Positions 26,365 through 34,834 of a DNA stretch of 64,000 nt are shown piece after piece; within the stretch, counting starts at the first letter, position 1, and each line of letters begins with the position of its first letter. Source of the DNA: an uncultured Bacteroidota bacterium (GTDB lineage Bacteria; Bacteroidota; Bacteroidia; Chitinophagales; Chitinophagaceae); the NCBI GenBank assembly GCA_903865435.1, contig CAIPJS010000052.1:56551-120550 (forward strand), given 5' to 3'. A model generated the notes under the pieces. The model was given only the letters and a program-made list of their open reading frames with translations. It was not told where the DNA came from and ran no database searches. The translations under genes were made by a program, and so were the position numbers.

Positions 26365-27876
26365 TTATTTGATGCGATTAAATAGTCGATTCCAACGAAT
26401 GGATTTATTGTAACTAAACCAAATTAATGCTGCTCGACCTACGATATGTGTTTCCGGTACATAGCCCCAATATCTGCTGTCTTGACTTCTGTGGCGATTG
26501 TCTCCCATCATCCAATAGTAATCTTGTTTTACCATATAACTAGTAGCAACTGATCCATTTAAAATATACTGGCCATTTGCTTTTTCTAAAGTATTGTGTT
26601 CATAATTGGTAATCAAACGACGATACAATTCGATAGTGCTATCATTCAATTCTACAATATCCCCTTTTTTAGGGATACGAATAGGACCAAAATTATCTAC
26701 AGTAAAAGGAAAATGTTGTACTTCATTAGGGAAAGTCGCACCAACCATATTGTCAACATAAAAAATTACTTCTTTCACTTGTGGCAGTTTTCGCAAACTT
26801 GCAGCAGCCCCAACTGTCATATTTATCAAATACGTATTGGGCTTTCCCTCAAATACTCTAAAATCAGTGGTCGCTTCGGTGGTGCTAATGCCAATGCTAT
26901 CTTCTATAAAATCTTCAGGAATGGGCTTGCCATCTGTTACTACAATGTATTCGGTTTGAGCAGAAGGCGCTACATAAGCAAGTTGATGATTCACCCACAA
27001 TTGGCTTTCTTTAACTTGGATAATGTCACCTGGAATACCCACGCATCTTTTAATATAATTATCAGTTTTATCTATCGGATGAACCAATATAGGAAATTGG
27101 GCTTTCAACTTTTCCCTGTCTCCATTAAATTCAGGACTTCTCAATACATCATAATAAGGAATTTTACTGCCATATTCAGGGTCGTTGATGATGGTATCGC
27201 CTGCCGGAAAATTAAATACCACTACATCATTTCGATTGATGTTTCTAATTTTAGGCAATCTGCTATAATCCAATTGAACCCATTTTACATAAGACGGCGT
27301 GGTAGGTGCACCGGGTAAAGTATTGTGAACAAATGGAAAAGAGATGGGCGTTTGAGGAATTCTTGCACCGTATGTTATTTTATCTACAAACAAAAAATCA
27401 TTCACCAATAATGTTTTTTCCATACTCTCGGTAGGAATTACATAGGCTTCAAAAATAAAAGTTCTAATTAAAGTAGCAGCCACCACTGCAAAAACTGCAG
27501 CATCAATCCATTCTCTAGAAGCAGGCTTATGATAATGTACCAAGGCCTCTGCACCATACCATTTTTCATTTGCCGAAAATCCTAAATAGGGCAAATAAAT
27601 AAAAGGGAAAAATACAGTCAATGCATGTTGAATCAAATTCACCTTCTTAAAATGCATCACAAAAATGATAGAAATCCAGAGACTCACAAATTGTCCTAAA
27701 ATTGGGATGAGTTGAATCCAAAACCAAATTTTTGGAATATTGCATAACTTAACTACCTCCCAGGTATTGAATATTGGTATAATGGCTTTTGAATTTTCTA
27801 CGCCAGCTTTTTTTAGCATACTGTAAATACCAATGTACCAACCCACCCAAAATATAATCAAACAAATGAATCCCAT
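26365..27876 (-). CDS. lepB: Signal peptidase I, long form (LepB)
   Basis: LepB cleaves signal peptides from exported proteins at the inner membrane. The 503-residue protein is longer than usual because of an N-terminal region of about 120 residues with three hydrophobic segments, followed by the membrane helix preceding the catalytic site. The catalytic Ser151 lies in VIPTESMEKTL and the Lys276 in DNYIKRCVGIPGD; the late MMGDNRHRSQDSRYWG motif is present. A large insertion of about 100 residues separates the boxes, as in other Bacteroidota LepB. A hairpin lies just upstream, after pdhB. Confidence 0.92.
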   Translation of the reverse strand: MGFICLIIFWVGWYIGIYSMLKKAGVENSKAIIPIFNTWEVVKLCNIPKIWFWIQLIPILGQFVSLWISIIFVMHFKKVNLIQHALTVFFPFIYLPYLGFSANEKWYGAEALVHYHKPASREWIDAAVFAVVAATLIRTFIFEAYVIPTESMEKTLLVNDFLFVDKITYGARIPQTPISFPFVHNTLPGAPTTPSYVKWVQLDYSRLPKIRNINRNDVVVFNFPAGDTIINDPEYGSKIPYYDVLRSPEFNGDREKLKAQFPILVHPIDKTDNYIKRCVGIPGDIIQVKESQLWVNHQLAYVAPSAQTEYIVVTDGKPIPEDFIEDSIGISTTEATTDFRVFEGKPNTYLINMTVGAAASLRKLPQVKEVIFYVDNMVGATFPNEVQHFPFTVDNFGPIRIPKKGDIVELNDSTIELYRRLITNYEHNTLEKANGQYILNGSVATSYMVKQDYYWMMGDNRHRSQDSRYWGYVPETHIVGRAALIWFSYNKSIRWNRLFNRIK

Positions 27877-27901
27877 AAATAGTTATTGTTGTTCTAAACA
27901 A

Positions 27902-27926
27902 AAATATCCCTTTGTGAGGGATATTT
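27902..27926 (-). terminator. Probable terminator between pdhB and lepB
   Basis: AAATATCCC and GGGATATTT pair with a 7-base loop; on the minus strand the hairpin is followed by TTGTTT. It would limit read-through from pdhB into lepB. Moderate strength only. Confidence 0.55.
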
Positions 27927-27991
27927 ATAAAAAGATCTTGAATTATATTGTTAAACTGGACAAAAGGCTAAAATAATGGATGATTGTCTCC

Positions 27992-28978
27992 TTATTTGTA
28001 TTGATGCAATACTTCCTTAACTAGTTTTACAGATCTGATGATGTCTGGAATGGCCAAGGCTGTTAAATTAGGCGCATAGTGCATGGGCGCATCTGCACTG
28101 GTGATTCTTCTTATAGGTGCATCTAAATAATCAAAGCCTTCTTTTTGAATGCGGTAACTTAATTCTGAAGATACAGAAGCAAATGGCCATTGTTCTTCAA
28201 TAATCACCAAACGATTTGTTTTTTTAACGCTTTCTAAAACAGTCATCCAATCCAAAGGACGAATGGTTCTTAAATCTATTACTTCTGCACTTATGCCCTC
28301 TTTTTCTAATTCTGCTGCAGCACCTAATGCTACTTTCATCATCTTGCTGTAAGATACAATGGTAACATCACGGCCTGGTTTTTTAACCGCTGCTAAGCCT
28401 AATGGGATATAATATTCTTCATCAGGGACATCTGCTTTTTCACCATAGCTCACTTCACTTTCTAAAAACATGATAGGATCTTCTTCATATCTAATGGCTT
28501 GTTTAAGCAAGCCTTTAGCATCATAAGCATCAGCAGTAGAAACTACCTTGATTCCAGGAATATTGGCTAAATAGCTTTCAAATGCAGTAGAATGTTGTGC
28601 ACCCAATTGACCGGCACTTCCATTGGGACCTCTCATTACAATTGGACACCCAATTTGACCACCACTCATGGCCAGCATCTTACTAGCCGTATTTAGTATT
28701 TGGTCTAAAGGCAATACGGCGAAGTTCCAGGTCATAAACTCTACAATGGGTCTTAGACCATTTTGAGCTGCGCCCACTGCTACTGCTGTAAAACCCAATT
28801 CTGAAATGGGCGTATCTATAATACGTTTAGGCCCAAATTCGGCCAACATGCCCTGACTAACTTTATAAGCACCATTGTATTCGGCTACTTCTTCACCCAT
28901 CAACAATACACGCTCGTCTCTTCTCATTTCCTCACTCATTGCTTCGCGGATGGCTTCTCTTAAGGCTATTGATCGCAT
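27992..28978 (-). CDS. pdhB: Pyruvate dehydrogenase E1 component, beta subunit
   Basis: PdhB is the beta half of the thiamine-diphosphate-dependent E1 that feeds acetyl-CoA into the TCA cycle. The 328-residue protein has ALREAIREAMSEEM at its start, MGEEVAEYNGAYKVSQG, the GLRPIVEFMTWNF segment and the C-terminal domain with the transketolase fold. The alpha subunit is not adjacent, so this is the split arrangement common in Bacteroidota. The lipoyl-dependent complex it serves needs LipA, present at 13.7 kb. The closely related branched-chain E1 beta is a less likely alternative. Confidence 0.92.
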   Translation of the reverse strand: MRSIALREAIREAMSEEMRRDERVLLMGEEVAEYNGAYKVSQGMLAEFGPKRIIDTPISELGFTAVAVGAAQNGLRPIVEFMTWNFAVLPLDQILNTASKMLAMSGGQIGCPIVMRGPNGSAGQLGAQHSTAFESYLANIPGIKVVSTADAYDAKGLLKQAIRYEEDPIMFLESEVSYGEKADVPDEEYYIPLGLAAVKKPGRDVTIVSYSKMMKVALGAAAELEKEGISAEVIDLRTIRPLDWMTVLESVKKTNRLVIIEEQWPFASVSSELSYRIQKEGFDYLDAPIRRITSADAPMHYAPNLTALAIPDIIRSVKLVKEVLHQYK

Positions 28979-29001
28979 GAATCTAATTTTAATTTGAGAT
29001 G

Positions 29002-29009
29002 CAAAAATA
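29002..29009 (-). promoter_or_regulatory. Putative -7 promoter element of pdhB
   Basis: On the minus strand these bases read TATTTTTG, matching TAnnTTTG, 23 bases before the pdhB start. No good -33 box is seen. Confidence 0.35.
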
Positions 29010-29043
29010 GAGTTTTATACAAGAAAAAAGTAATTATGAGGCA

Positions 29044-29081
29044 TAAAAAAATCCCTTCTCCCATTGAAGGAAGAAGGGATT
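29044..29081 (-). terminator. Intrinsic terminator of the TonB-dependent receptor gene
   Basis: On the minus strand AATCCCTTCT and AGAAGGGATT form a 10-bp stem with an inner loop of about 12 bases, directly followed by a run of T. It lies 27 bases after the receptor stop codon. Confidence 0.8.
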
Positions 29082-29107
29082 GCAGGACTAACCCATCCTT
29101 TTAAAAC

Positions 29108-32053
29108 CTATAATATGTTATAAGCAAAGCTTACATAGTACAATCCGCCAATTTTTGGACTACCATAAGCTGAGTAATAATACTTGTTGAAAATATTGGT
29201 ACCACCTACTTTAATCAAAGATTTGATAGAAGGTACTTTGTATGTTAAAACAGCATCAACTGTTTGGTAAGAACCTAATTTACCAGCTGCAAAACTTCCT
29301 TCATAATTCATCTCGTCTTGGTAATGAAGTGTTGCGTTAAAGCCTAATTTTTTCTTGAATAAAAGTCCGCTATTGCTAAATCCAAAATTTGCTCTCCACA
29401 ATGGTGTATTGAAATAAGCAATAAAACCTGTTGGTAAATTTCCAATCTCATCCGTATACAAACTACTTGTGAAACTAAAGTTATTAGGTAATAAATAATC
29501 AGCAGAAACACCCCAACCAGAAGTAGAAACATTGGTTGTTGAATTGGTTGAAATGCTATAAGCTATACGATTATTTGCATCTAATAAGTCATAAGCACTT
29601 GGTGCAGCAGCATTTCTTGATTGCAATACTTGAACACTACCAATAAAATTAGAATAGTGACCAGAATAGATATAAAAATCAATCAATAACTTTTTTGCAA
29701 TTAATGTTTTATAACCTAACTCAAATGAATTCATAGATTCTGGCTTGAAATCGCCAAAAGCTTGTTGTTTCAATAAAGCAGTATTAGGCGTACCAGCAGC
29801 AACAGAACCTCCAAAGCTAGTCACACTTTCAACTGTATAAACTGGGTTGGTAGCAAAATTATAATAATCTCTAAATTGAGGCAAACCACCCATTAAACGC
29901 GTACCACCACCAACTAATAAGTTGATGTATTGGTTTTGTGTAGTTGGGAAACGATATGCTGTTTGGTAAGAAATACGAATGTTGTTGTCTTCTGCTACTT
30001 TAATAACTGCAGAAGCTCTTGGTGTAAAATGACCTTCGAAATTTTGATGCTTGTCATAACGACCAGCAAAAGATAATTTCAAGATATCTCCAAAAAACTT
30101 CTTAGAAACTTGAGTATAAGCACCAGTTTCATTCATACTAATAGGACCTGTTGTATCTGCAAACAAAGTTCCTTGAGAATTCAATGTGTAGGTTTTGCTA
30201 CTTGCACCAAATAATAAATCCATATCATATTTTTCTAAACCTAAAGCTTCGGTAACATTGTATTGACCTTCTGCAACTGCCAATGTAGATTTATCTAAAA
30301 ACATACCACCACCTTGAGATATCGGTGTACTAGCTATGTGTTGAAAAAACATATTATTTCCAATGAAGCCAGTTGGACGACCAGCATCAGCAATAGCTCT
30401 AGCCGCATTATTTGCTTCTAAAGTACCAAGGCCAGCATCTCTATATTGTACATAAGCAGCAGTATATTGAGGATACCAAGTTGTACTTGGTTTCCAAGAT
30501 TCATTGAACAAACGAGTTGTAATGGTTGCATTAAATGAATTACCTGCATCTTCGATTGTTTTATAAGCTCTTACATACCAATTTTTAGATTTTAATTCAA
30601 ATTTAAATTGACTCATTTGTAAATTCTTCAATGAGTAACGATCACTTCCTGTATAAACAGTATTACCTGTTCCAGTATAAGCACTAACAGAAGCTTCTGT
30701 TTGATCATTCACTTTGTAATGAATAGATCCAGAAACTTTTGTATTTCTAGTAGTTGGATCAATCACATCACTTTCGTTGTAACCAGTTCTACTTACATTG
30801 GTATTGCCTGCAAAAAAACCTTTAGCATCACCATATAAAAAGGCAGCATAAGGGGTTAAAGCAGCATTTTGACTATTCAAGAAAGTAGAATAAGAAGCAA
30901 GGGTTGGATACAATTTAGCAGCACCATACAACTGAGTATAAGCAGCATTTGCATAAGTACCTGCAGCAGCACCATAACCAGCATAAGCTGCAGTTAAAGC
31001 GCCCAATACACCTGATTTCACAGAGCTAAATACAGAACTCATAGAAGAGGTTGTCTCATCACCATATACGTTCACACCGTCATAATTTGGATCTGTTGTT
31101 CTTGTTCCTCCAATGGTCTCACCTATTGAAGTTCCAGTTAAACGAGAATAGTTGGTCGTATTTTGACCTACCCAATCCTGACCCTCGGTATATTCTCCAG
31201 AAACTTTATACGCCCAACGATCAGAAATTTTACTTGCCCATCTTACTGTATAATCTTTAAAAGAAGCTTGAGGACGCTCGTAATTATCTACGTGGTTTAC
31301 ACCTTGTTTAATTTGGAAGCTTAACCCTTGATATTTAAATGGACTTTTGCTGTTAATTAAAATAGTACCATTCATGCCACCAGAACCATACAATACAGAA
31401 GATGCACCTGGCAACAATTCAATATTATCTACATCTAATTCTGTTAAACCAACGATGCTACCAACAGCAAAATTTAAGCCTGGAGCTTGGTTATCCATTC
31501 CATCAACCAATTGGTTAGCACGAACGTTACCGCTCACGTTAAAACCTCTTGTACCAATAGATTTGAATGTCAAACTAGCTGTGATCATGTCTACTCCCTT
31601 TAAATTTGCAAGGATATCATAGTAATTTGAAGTTGGAGAAGTCTTTATGGTTGAACTACTGATTTTTTCTATCGTAACTGGTGATTCAAGAATTCTCTCA
31701 CCCACTCTTGAAGCCGCTACAACCACTTCAGAACCTAAAACATACGTAGGTTTAAGTGTTACATTTACTTTATTTGATGCATCAACGGCCACTTCTTTAG
31801 ATTCAAAACCTACCGAAGTAAACACCAAAGTATAAGGTGCTTTTTGAGCTACTGTTAATTTAAAATTACCTTTATCATCAGTATAGGTACCTTGACTTGA
31901 CCCTTTTAAGGATACAGTTACAGCAGCTAATGATTCTAAATTGCTGGAATTTTTAACAGTACCTGAAATGATACTAGCATTTTGTGCATTTGCACTCATT
32001 ACCAACATGGTAGATAAGCACAAAACAGAAAAATGTCTGAAAAATGTTTTCAT
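29108..32053 (-). CDS. TonB-dependent receptor with carboxypeptidase-regulatory-like N-domain
   Basis: An outer-membrane active importer of 981 residues. It has a signal peptide (about 1-23, ending SANAQ), a CarboxypepD_reg-like beta-sandwich (about 27-105, with ISGTVKNSSNLESLAAVTVSLKG in separated motifs), the plug domain (about 115-230, with GTRGFNVSG and PGASSVLYGSGGMNG), and a beta-barrel ending in an aromatic residue region. A stretch at about residues 330-420 is rich in Ala, Tyr, Gly and Ser. No SusD gene is adjacent, so it is unlikely to be a classical SusC; the substrate is unknown, with siderophore, cobalamin or a small organic ligand all possible. Confidence 0.9.
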   Translation of the reverse strand: MKTFFRHFSVLCLSTMLVMSANAQNASIISGTVKNSSNLESLAAVTVSLKGSSQGTYTDDKGNFKLTVAQKAPYTLVFTSVGFESKEVAVDASNKVNVTLKPTYVLGSEVVVAASRVGERILESPVTIEKISSSTIKTSPTSNYYDILANLKGVDMITASLTFKSIGTRGFNVSGNVRANQLVDGMDNQAPGLNFAVGSIVGLTELDVDNIELLPGASSVLYGSGGMNGTILINSKSPFKYQGLSFQIKQGVNHVDNYERPQASFKDYTVRWASKISDRWAYKVSGEYTEGQDWVGQNTTNYSRLTGTSIGETIGGTRTTDPNYDGVNVYGDETTSSMSSVFSSVKSGVLGALTAAYAGYGAAAGTYANAAYTQLYGAAKLYPTLASYSTFLNSQNAALTPYAAFLYGDAKGFFAGNTNVSRTGYNESDVIDPTTRNTKVSGSIHYKVNDQTEASVSAYTGTGNTVYTGSDRYSLKNLQMSQFKFELKSKNWYVRAYKTIEDAGNSFNATITTRLFNESWKPSTTWYPQYTAAYVQYRDAGLGTLEANNAARAIADAGRPTGFIGNNMFFQHIASTPISQGGGMFLDKSTLAVAEGQYNVTEALGLEKYDMDLLFGASSKTYTLNSQGTLFADTTGPISMNETGAYTQVSKKFFGDILKLSFAGRYDKHQNFEGHFTPRASAVIKVAEDNNIRISYQTAYRFPTTQNQYINLLVGGGTRLMGGLPQFRDYYNFATNPVYTVESVTSFGGSVAAGTPNTALLKQQAFGDFKPESMNSFELGYKTLIAKKLLIDFYIYSGHYSNFIGSVQVLQSRNAAAPSAYDLLDANNRIAYSISTNSTTNVSTSGWGVSADYLLPNNFSFTSSLYTDEIGNLPTGFIAYFNTPLWRANFGFSNSGLLFKKKLGFNATLHYQDEMNYEGSFAAGKLGSYQTVDAVLTYKVPSIKSLIKVGGTNIFNKYYYSAYGSPKIGGLYYVSFAYNIL

Positions 32054-32152
32054 AATTAATTGTTTTTAAGTTGAATCGTGGTACAATTTAACATATTGTA
32101 AGCATTTAAGAAAAAATTATCATTTGTATCTTTAAAAATATAATTTTACAGC

Positions 32153-33079
32153 ATGAAAATGCCCAAATTGCCCCATCAAATAAATGAGTACCATGGCAAG
32201 GTAAGAGACGTCTATTATCTTGACAATGAACTACTTGTAATGATAGCAAGTGACAGAATCTCTGCTTTTGACGTCATTTTGCCCAGTCCCATCCCTTTTA
32301 AAGGTCAGGTCCTAAATCAGATCGCCGCCTATATGTTGGCCGCAACCAAGGATATTTGCCCCAATTGGCTATTAGATTGCCCGGCACCAAATGTGGCCAT
32401 AGGCAAAAAATGTACCCCTTTTAAAATTGAAATGGTGGTTCGAGGCAATTTAGTGGGCCATGCTTGGAGAACTTACCAAGCAGGTGGACGTAAATTATGC
32501 GGGGTAACCCTTCCAGAAGGGATGAACGAGAATGATTATTTTCCAACCCCTATTATAACCCCTTCCACTAAAGCAAGTGAAGGGCATGATGAAGACATTT
32601 CAAAAGAAGAAATTATTGCACAAGGATTAGCATCTGCTGCAGATTGGACCGTATTAGAAAAATATGCTTTGGCTTTGTTTCAAAGAGGAAAAGAAATTGC
32701 CGCCCATCGCGGATTGATATTAGTAGATACCAAATATGAATTTGGAAAAATTGGAGATACGATTTATTTAATGGATGAAATACATACCCCCGATTCCTCT
32801 CGCTATTTTTATGCAGATGGATTTGAAGAAAGACAATCCAAAAAAGAAAAGCAAAAACAATTAAGTAAAGAATTTGTGCGCGAATGGTTGATTGCAAATA
32901 ATTTTATGGGCAAAGAAGGTCAAACAGTGCCTGCGATGTCTGCAGAATGGATTGATACGATTTCTAAAAGATATATTGAACTTTACGAACAAGTAATTGG
33001 CGAAAAATTTATACCGCAGCAATTATCAGAAGAAGAAACTTATAAAGTTGTTTGCGCTTCGCTTGAAAAGCTTAGTTAG
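32153..33079 (+). CDS. purC: SAICAR synthetase PurC
   Basis: PurC ligates aspartate to CAIR in purine synthesis. The 308-residue protein is the longer, Bacteroidota/eukaryote-like form. Motifs: [30 protein letters not shown] at the N-terminus read as consecutive family motifs, [36 protein letters not shown] and [13 protein letters not shown]. All substrate-binding segments are intact. It is divergent from the receptor gene and is not next to other pur genes. Confidence 0.96.
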   Translation: MKMPKLPHQINEYHGKVRDVYYLDNELLVMIASDRISAFDVILPSPIPFKGQVLNQIAAYMLAATKDICPNWLLDCPAPNVAIGKKCTPFKIEMVVRGNLVGHAWRTYQAGGRKLCGVTLPEGMNENDYFPTPIITPSTKASEGHDEDISKEEIIAQGLASAADWTVLEKYALALFQRGKEIAAHRGLILVDTKYEFGKIGDTIYLMDEIHTPDSSRYFYADGFEERQSKKEKQKQLSKEFVREWLIANNFMGKEGQTVPAMSAEWIDTISKRYIELYEQVIGEKFIPQQLSEEETYKVVCASLEKLS

Positions 33080-33124
33080 TTTTAGAATAGAAATTTAAAA
33101 ATTAATTTCAGTTCTGAACTTCGA

Positions 33125-33244
33125 GTCATAGCGTGAAGAAAAAATAAAAATGAATCGTTAAAAAATTGTGCCTGTCTGAGCGAAGCGAGTTCACAATTTT
33201 AGATTCTTTTTTACTTTTTTAGCGTCATGGCGAGCAGTGAAGAA
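33125..33244. repeat. Folded non-coding repeat-like element
   Basis: Between purC and trhO lies a 175-base gap. AAAATTGTG (33162-33170) pairs with CACAATTTT (33192-33200), extended by GAATC (33152-33156) and GATTC (33202-33206). The loop holds the tandem GAGCGAAGCGAG at 33178-33189. Outside the stem, GTCATAGCG...TGAAGAA at 33125-33140 is echoed in the same orientation by GTCATGGCG...TGAAGAA at 33224-33244. The combination of inverted and direct repeats resembles a dispersed intergenic repeat, but copy number cannot be judged from one copy. Confidence 0.55.
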
Positions 33245-33254
33245 TGAAATATTT

Positions 33255-34295
33255 TTAAATATCTATTCCTAACCTAGGCCTTAAGCGTTGCTTACTTTTG
33301 TTAAAAATTTGCTGGCCTTTATCAATGCCTTTTCTAAGTTCAATTTGCTTTTCAAGGGGCAGATGTATAATATCGGTGCAGGCCTGGGTGCAGCAGCCCG
33401 CATAAGTTTCCGCACAAGTTGGGCATTGTATAAATAATAAATGACAGCCGTCATTTTTACAATTGGTATGCGTGTCGCAGGGTGCACCACACTGATGACA
33501 TTTGGCAATAATGTCTTCGGTAATTTTTTCGCCCAACCTATCATCAAATACAAAATTCTTTCCTTTGAATTTGCTTTCTAATCCAGCCTCTTTTATTTGA
33601 TTGGCATAATTAATAATGCCTCCTTCTAAATGAAATACATTTTTAAAACCCTCATGCAACATATAAGCACTGGCTTTTTCGCAACGAATACCGCCTGTAC
33701 AATACATGATAATATTTTTATCCTTATTGTCTTTCATCATTTTGGCAGCCATCGGTAATTGTTCTCTAAAAGTATCCGAAGGAATTTCAATGGCTTTATC
33801 AAAATGCCCCACTTCGTATTCATAATGATTGCGCATATCAATCACAATGGTATCTTCTTTCTCTAATAAATTGTGCATCTGTTTAGCACTTACATACTTG
33901 CCTTTATTTTCCATACTAAAATTGGGGTCTTCAATTCCATCTGCCACAATTTTTTCACGGGTTTTAATTCTAAGTACCCAAAAACTTTTGCCATTGTCAT
34001 TCACTGCAGTATTTAATCGCACACTTTCTATACCATTAATAGAATATAAATAAGTCTTAAAATTTTCAAACAAATGTGCAGGCACACTTATTTGTGCATT
34101 AATGCCTTCTTTGGCAATATAAATACGGCCAAATACTTGTAAAGCATTCAACGCTTTGTATAATTCATCTCTAAATACCAACGGATTTTGAATGGCAAAG
34201 TATTGGTAAAAACTAATGGTGGTACGAGGAAAATTTTCCTGATACAATTTCTCTTTCAACTCCTTATTGGAGATTCGATTGTGCAATACAGACAT
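33255..34295 (-). CDS. trhO: tRNA uridine(34) hydroxylase TrhO (rhodanese-like)
   Basis: TrhO makes 5-hydroxyuridine at position 34 of tRNAs using oxygen. The 346-residue protein has an N-terminal acylphosphatase-like domain ([16 protein letters not shown]), a rhodanese domain with [13 protein letters not shown] and the catalytic Cys199 in [16 protein letters not shown], and a C-terminal Cys-rich segment with [16 protein letters not shown] and CPTC motifs that probably binds zinc. This is the full YceA/UPF0176 layout. It is transcribed from a near-consensus promoter at 34300-34330. Confidence 0.92.
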   Translation of the reverse strand: MSVLHNRISNKELKEKLYQENFPRTTISFYQYFAIQNPLVFRDELYKALNALQVFGRIYIAKEGINAQISVPAHLFENFKTYLYSINGIESVRLNTAVNDNGKSFWVLRIKTREKIVADGIEDPNFSMENKGKYVSAKQMHNLLEKEDTIVIDMRNHYEYEVGHFDKAIEIPSDTFREQLPMAAKMMKDNKDKNIIMYCTGGIRCEKASAYMLHEGFKNVFHLEGGIINYANQIKEAGLESKFKGKNFVFDDRLGEKITEDIIAKCHQCGAPCDTHTNCKNDGCHLLFIQCPTCAETYAGCCTQACTDIIHLPLEKQIELRKGIDKGQQIFNKSKQRLRPRLGIDI

Positions 34296-34299
34296 AAAA

Positions 34300-34330
34300 T
34301 AAATTTAGACATCTAGGATGTTCCTACAAA
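34300..34330 (-). promoter_or_regulatory. Putative promoter of trhO, near-leaderless
   Basis: On the minus strand TTTG (34327-34330) is separated by 19 bases from TAAATTTA (34300-34307), a seven-of-eight match to the Bacteroidota TTTG-N19-TAnnTTTG promoter. The -7 box ends five bases before the trhO ATG, so the transcript would have almost no leader. Confidence 0.45.
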
Positions 34331-34434
34331 TGGACCCAATTACAGGTTGGGCAAATTCATTACAAAGTTAAGACAAATAAATTTCTACCAAAAAGAGGTA
34401 GTGTGATAAATATCAGCCTACCCAAATATTTAAA

Positions 34435-34806
34435 TTATTTTTTACGCATAAATGACCCAGTTAAGGAAGCCAAGCCTCCTAATAAAAAACCAACAATTGA
34501 GGTGATTGCTAGGAGCGCTTGAAACGACCCTTTTAGGGGTAGGATATTTGCCACTTTAACTGAAAGAATATGATGGTTTTGATTATCGATTACAAATGCC
34601 AATCCCAACCACAATAAACCAATTCCGAGTGCACCTGACATAAACGATTTAATTGGCTTTTGGATGATAAGTAGCGCAATGAACATATTGGTCACTACAA
34701 AACTCCACCAAGGCAAATTTCCATAAATACCCAATGCATATCCTAACAATGCACAAAGCAAAATGGACACTACAAATTTTAAATGTTCAGAAGAATTATT
34801 TTTCAT
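34435..34806 (-). CDS. Hypothetical four-helix membrane protein
   Basis: A 123-residue inner-membrane protein with about four hydrophobic helices (roughly residues 9-26, 33-48, 55-72 and 97-117) and a basic C-terminal tail RKK. No named domain is recognised. It is the last gene of the probable operon nudix-rlmB-GSCFA-penicillin acylase and begins 28 bases after the acylase gene. Confidence 0.6.
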   Translation of the reverse strand: MKNNSSEHLKFVVSILLCALLGYALGIYGNLPWWSFVVTNMFIALLIIQKPIKSFMSGALGIGLLWLGLAFVIDNQNHHILSVKVANILPLKGSFQALLAITSIVGFLLGGLASLTGSFMRKK

Positions 34807-34834
34807 AAAATAAGATTAAGGTGAATTGAATGAA

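Noticed and set aside
26596..27318. A 240-codon open frame on the plus strand
   Set aside because: It is fully antisense to lepB, whose motifs are intact; the translation is basic and low in meaning, typical of a shadow frame.
34335..34401. Two short hairpins (CCCAA/TTGGG and CTACC/GGTAG) upstream of trhO
   Set aside because: Stems of five base pairs without T runs; no regulatory meaning can be supported.
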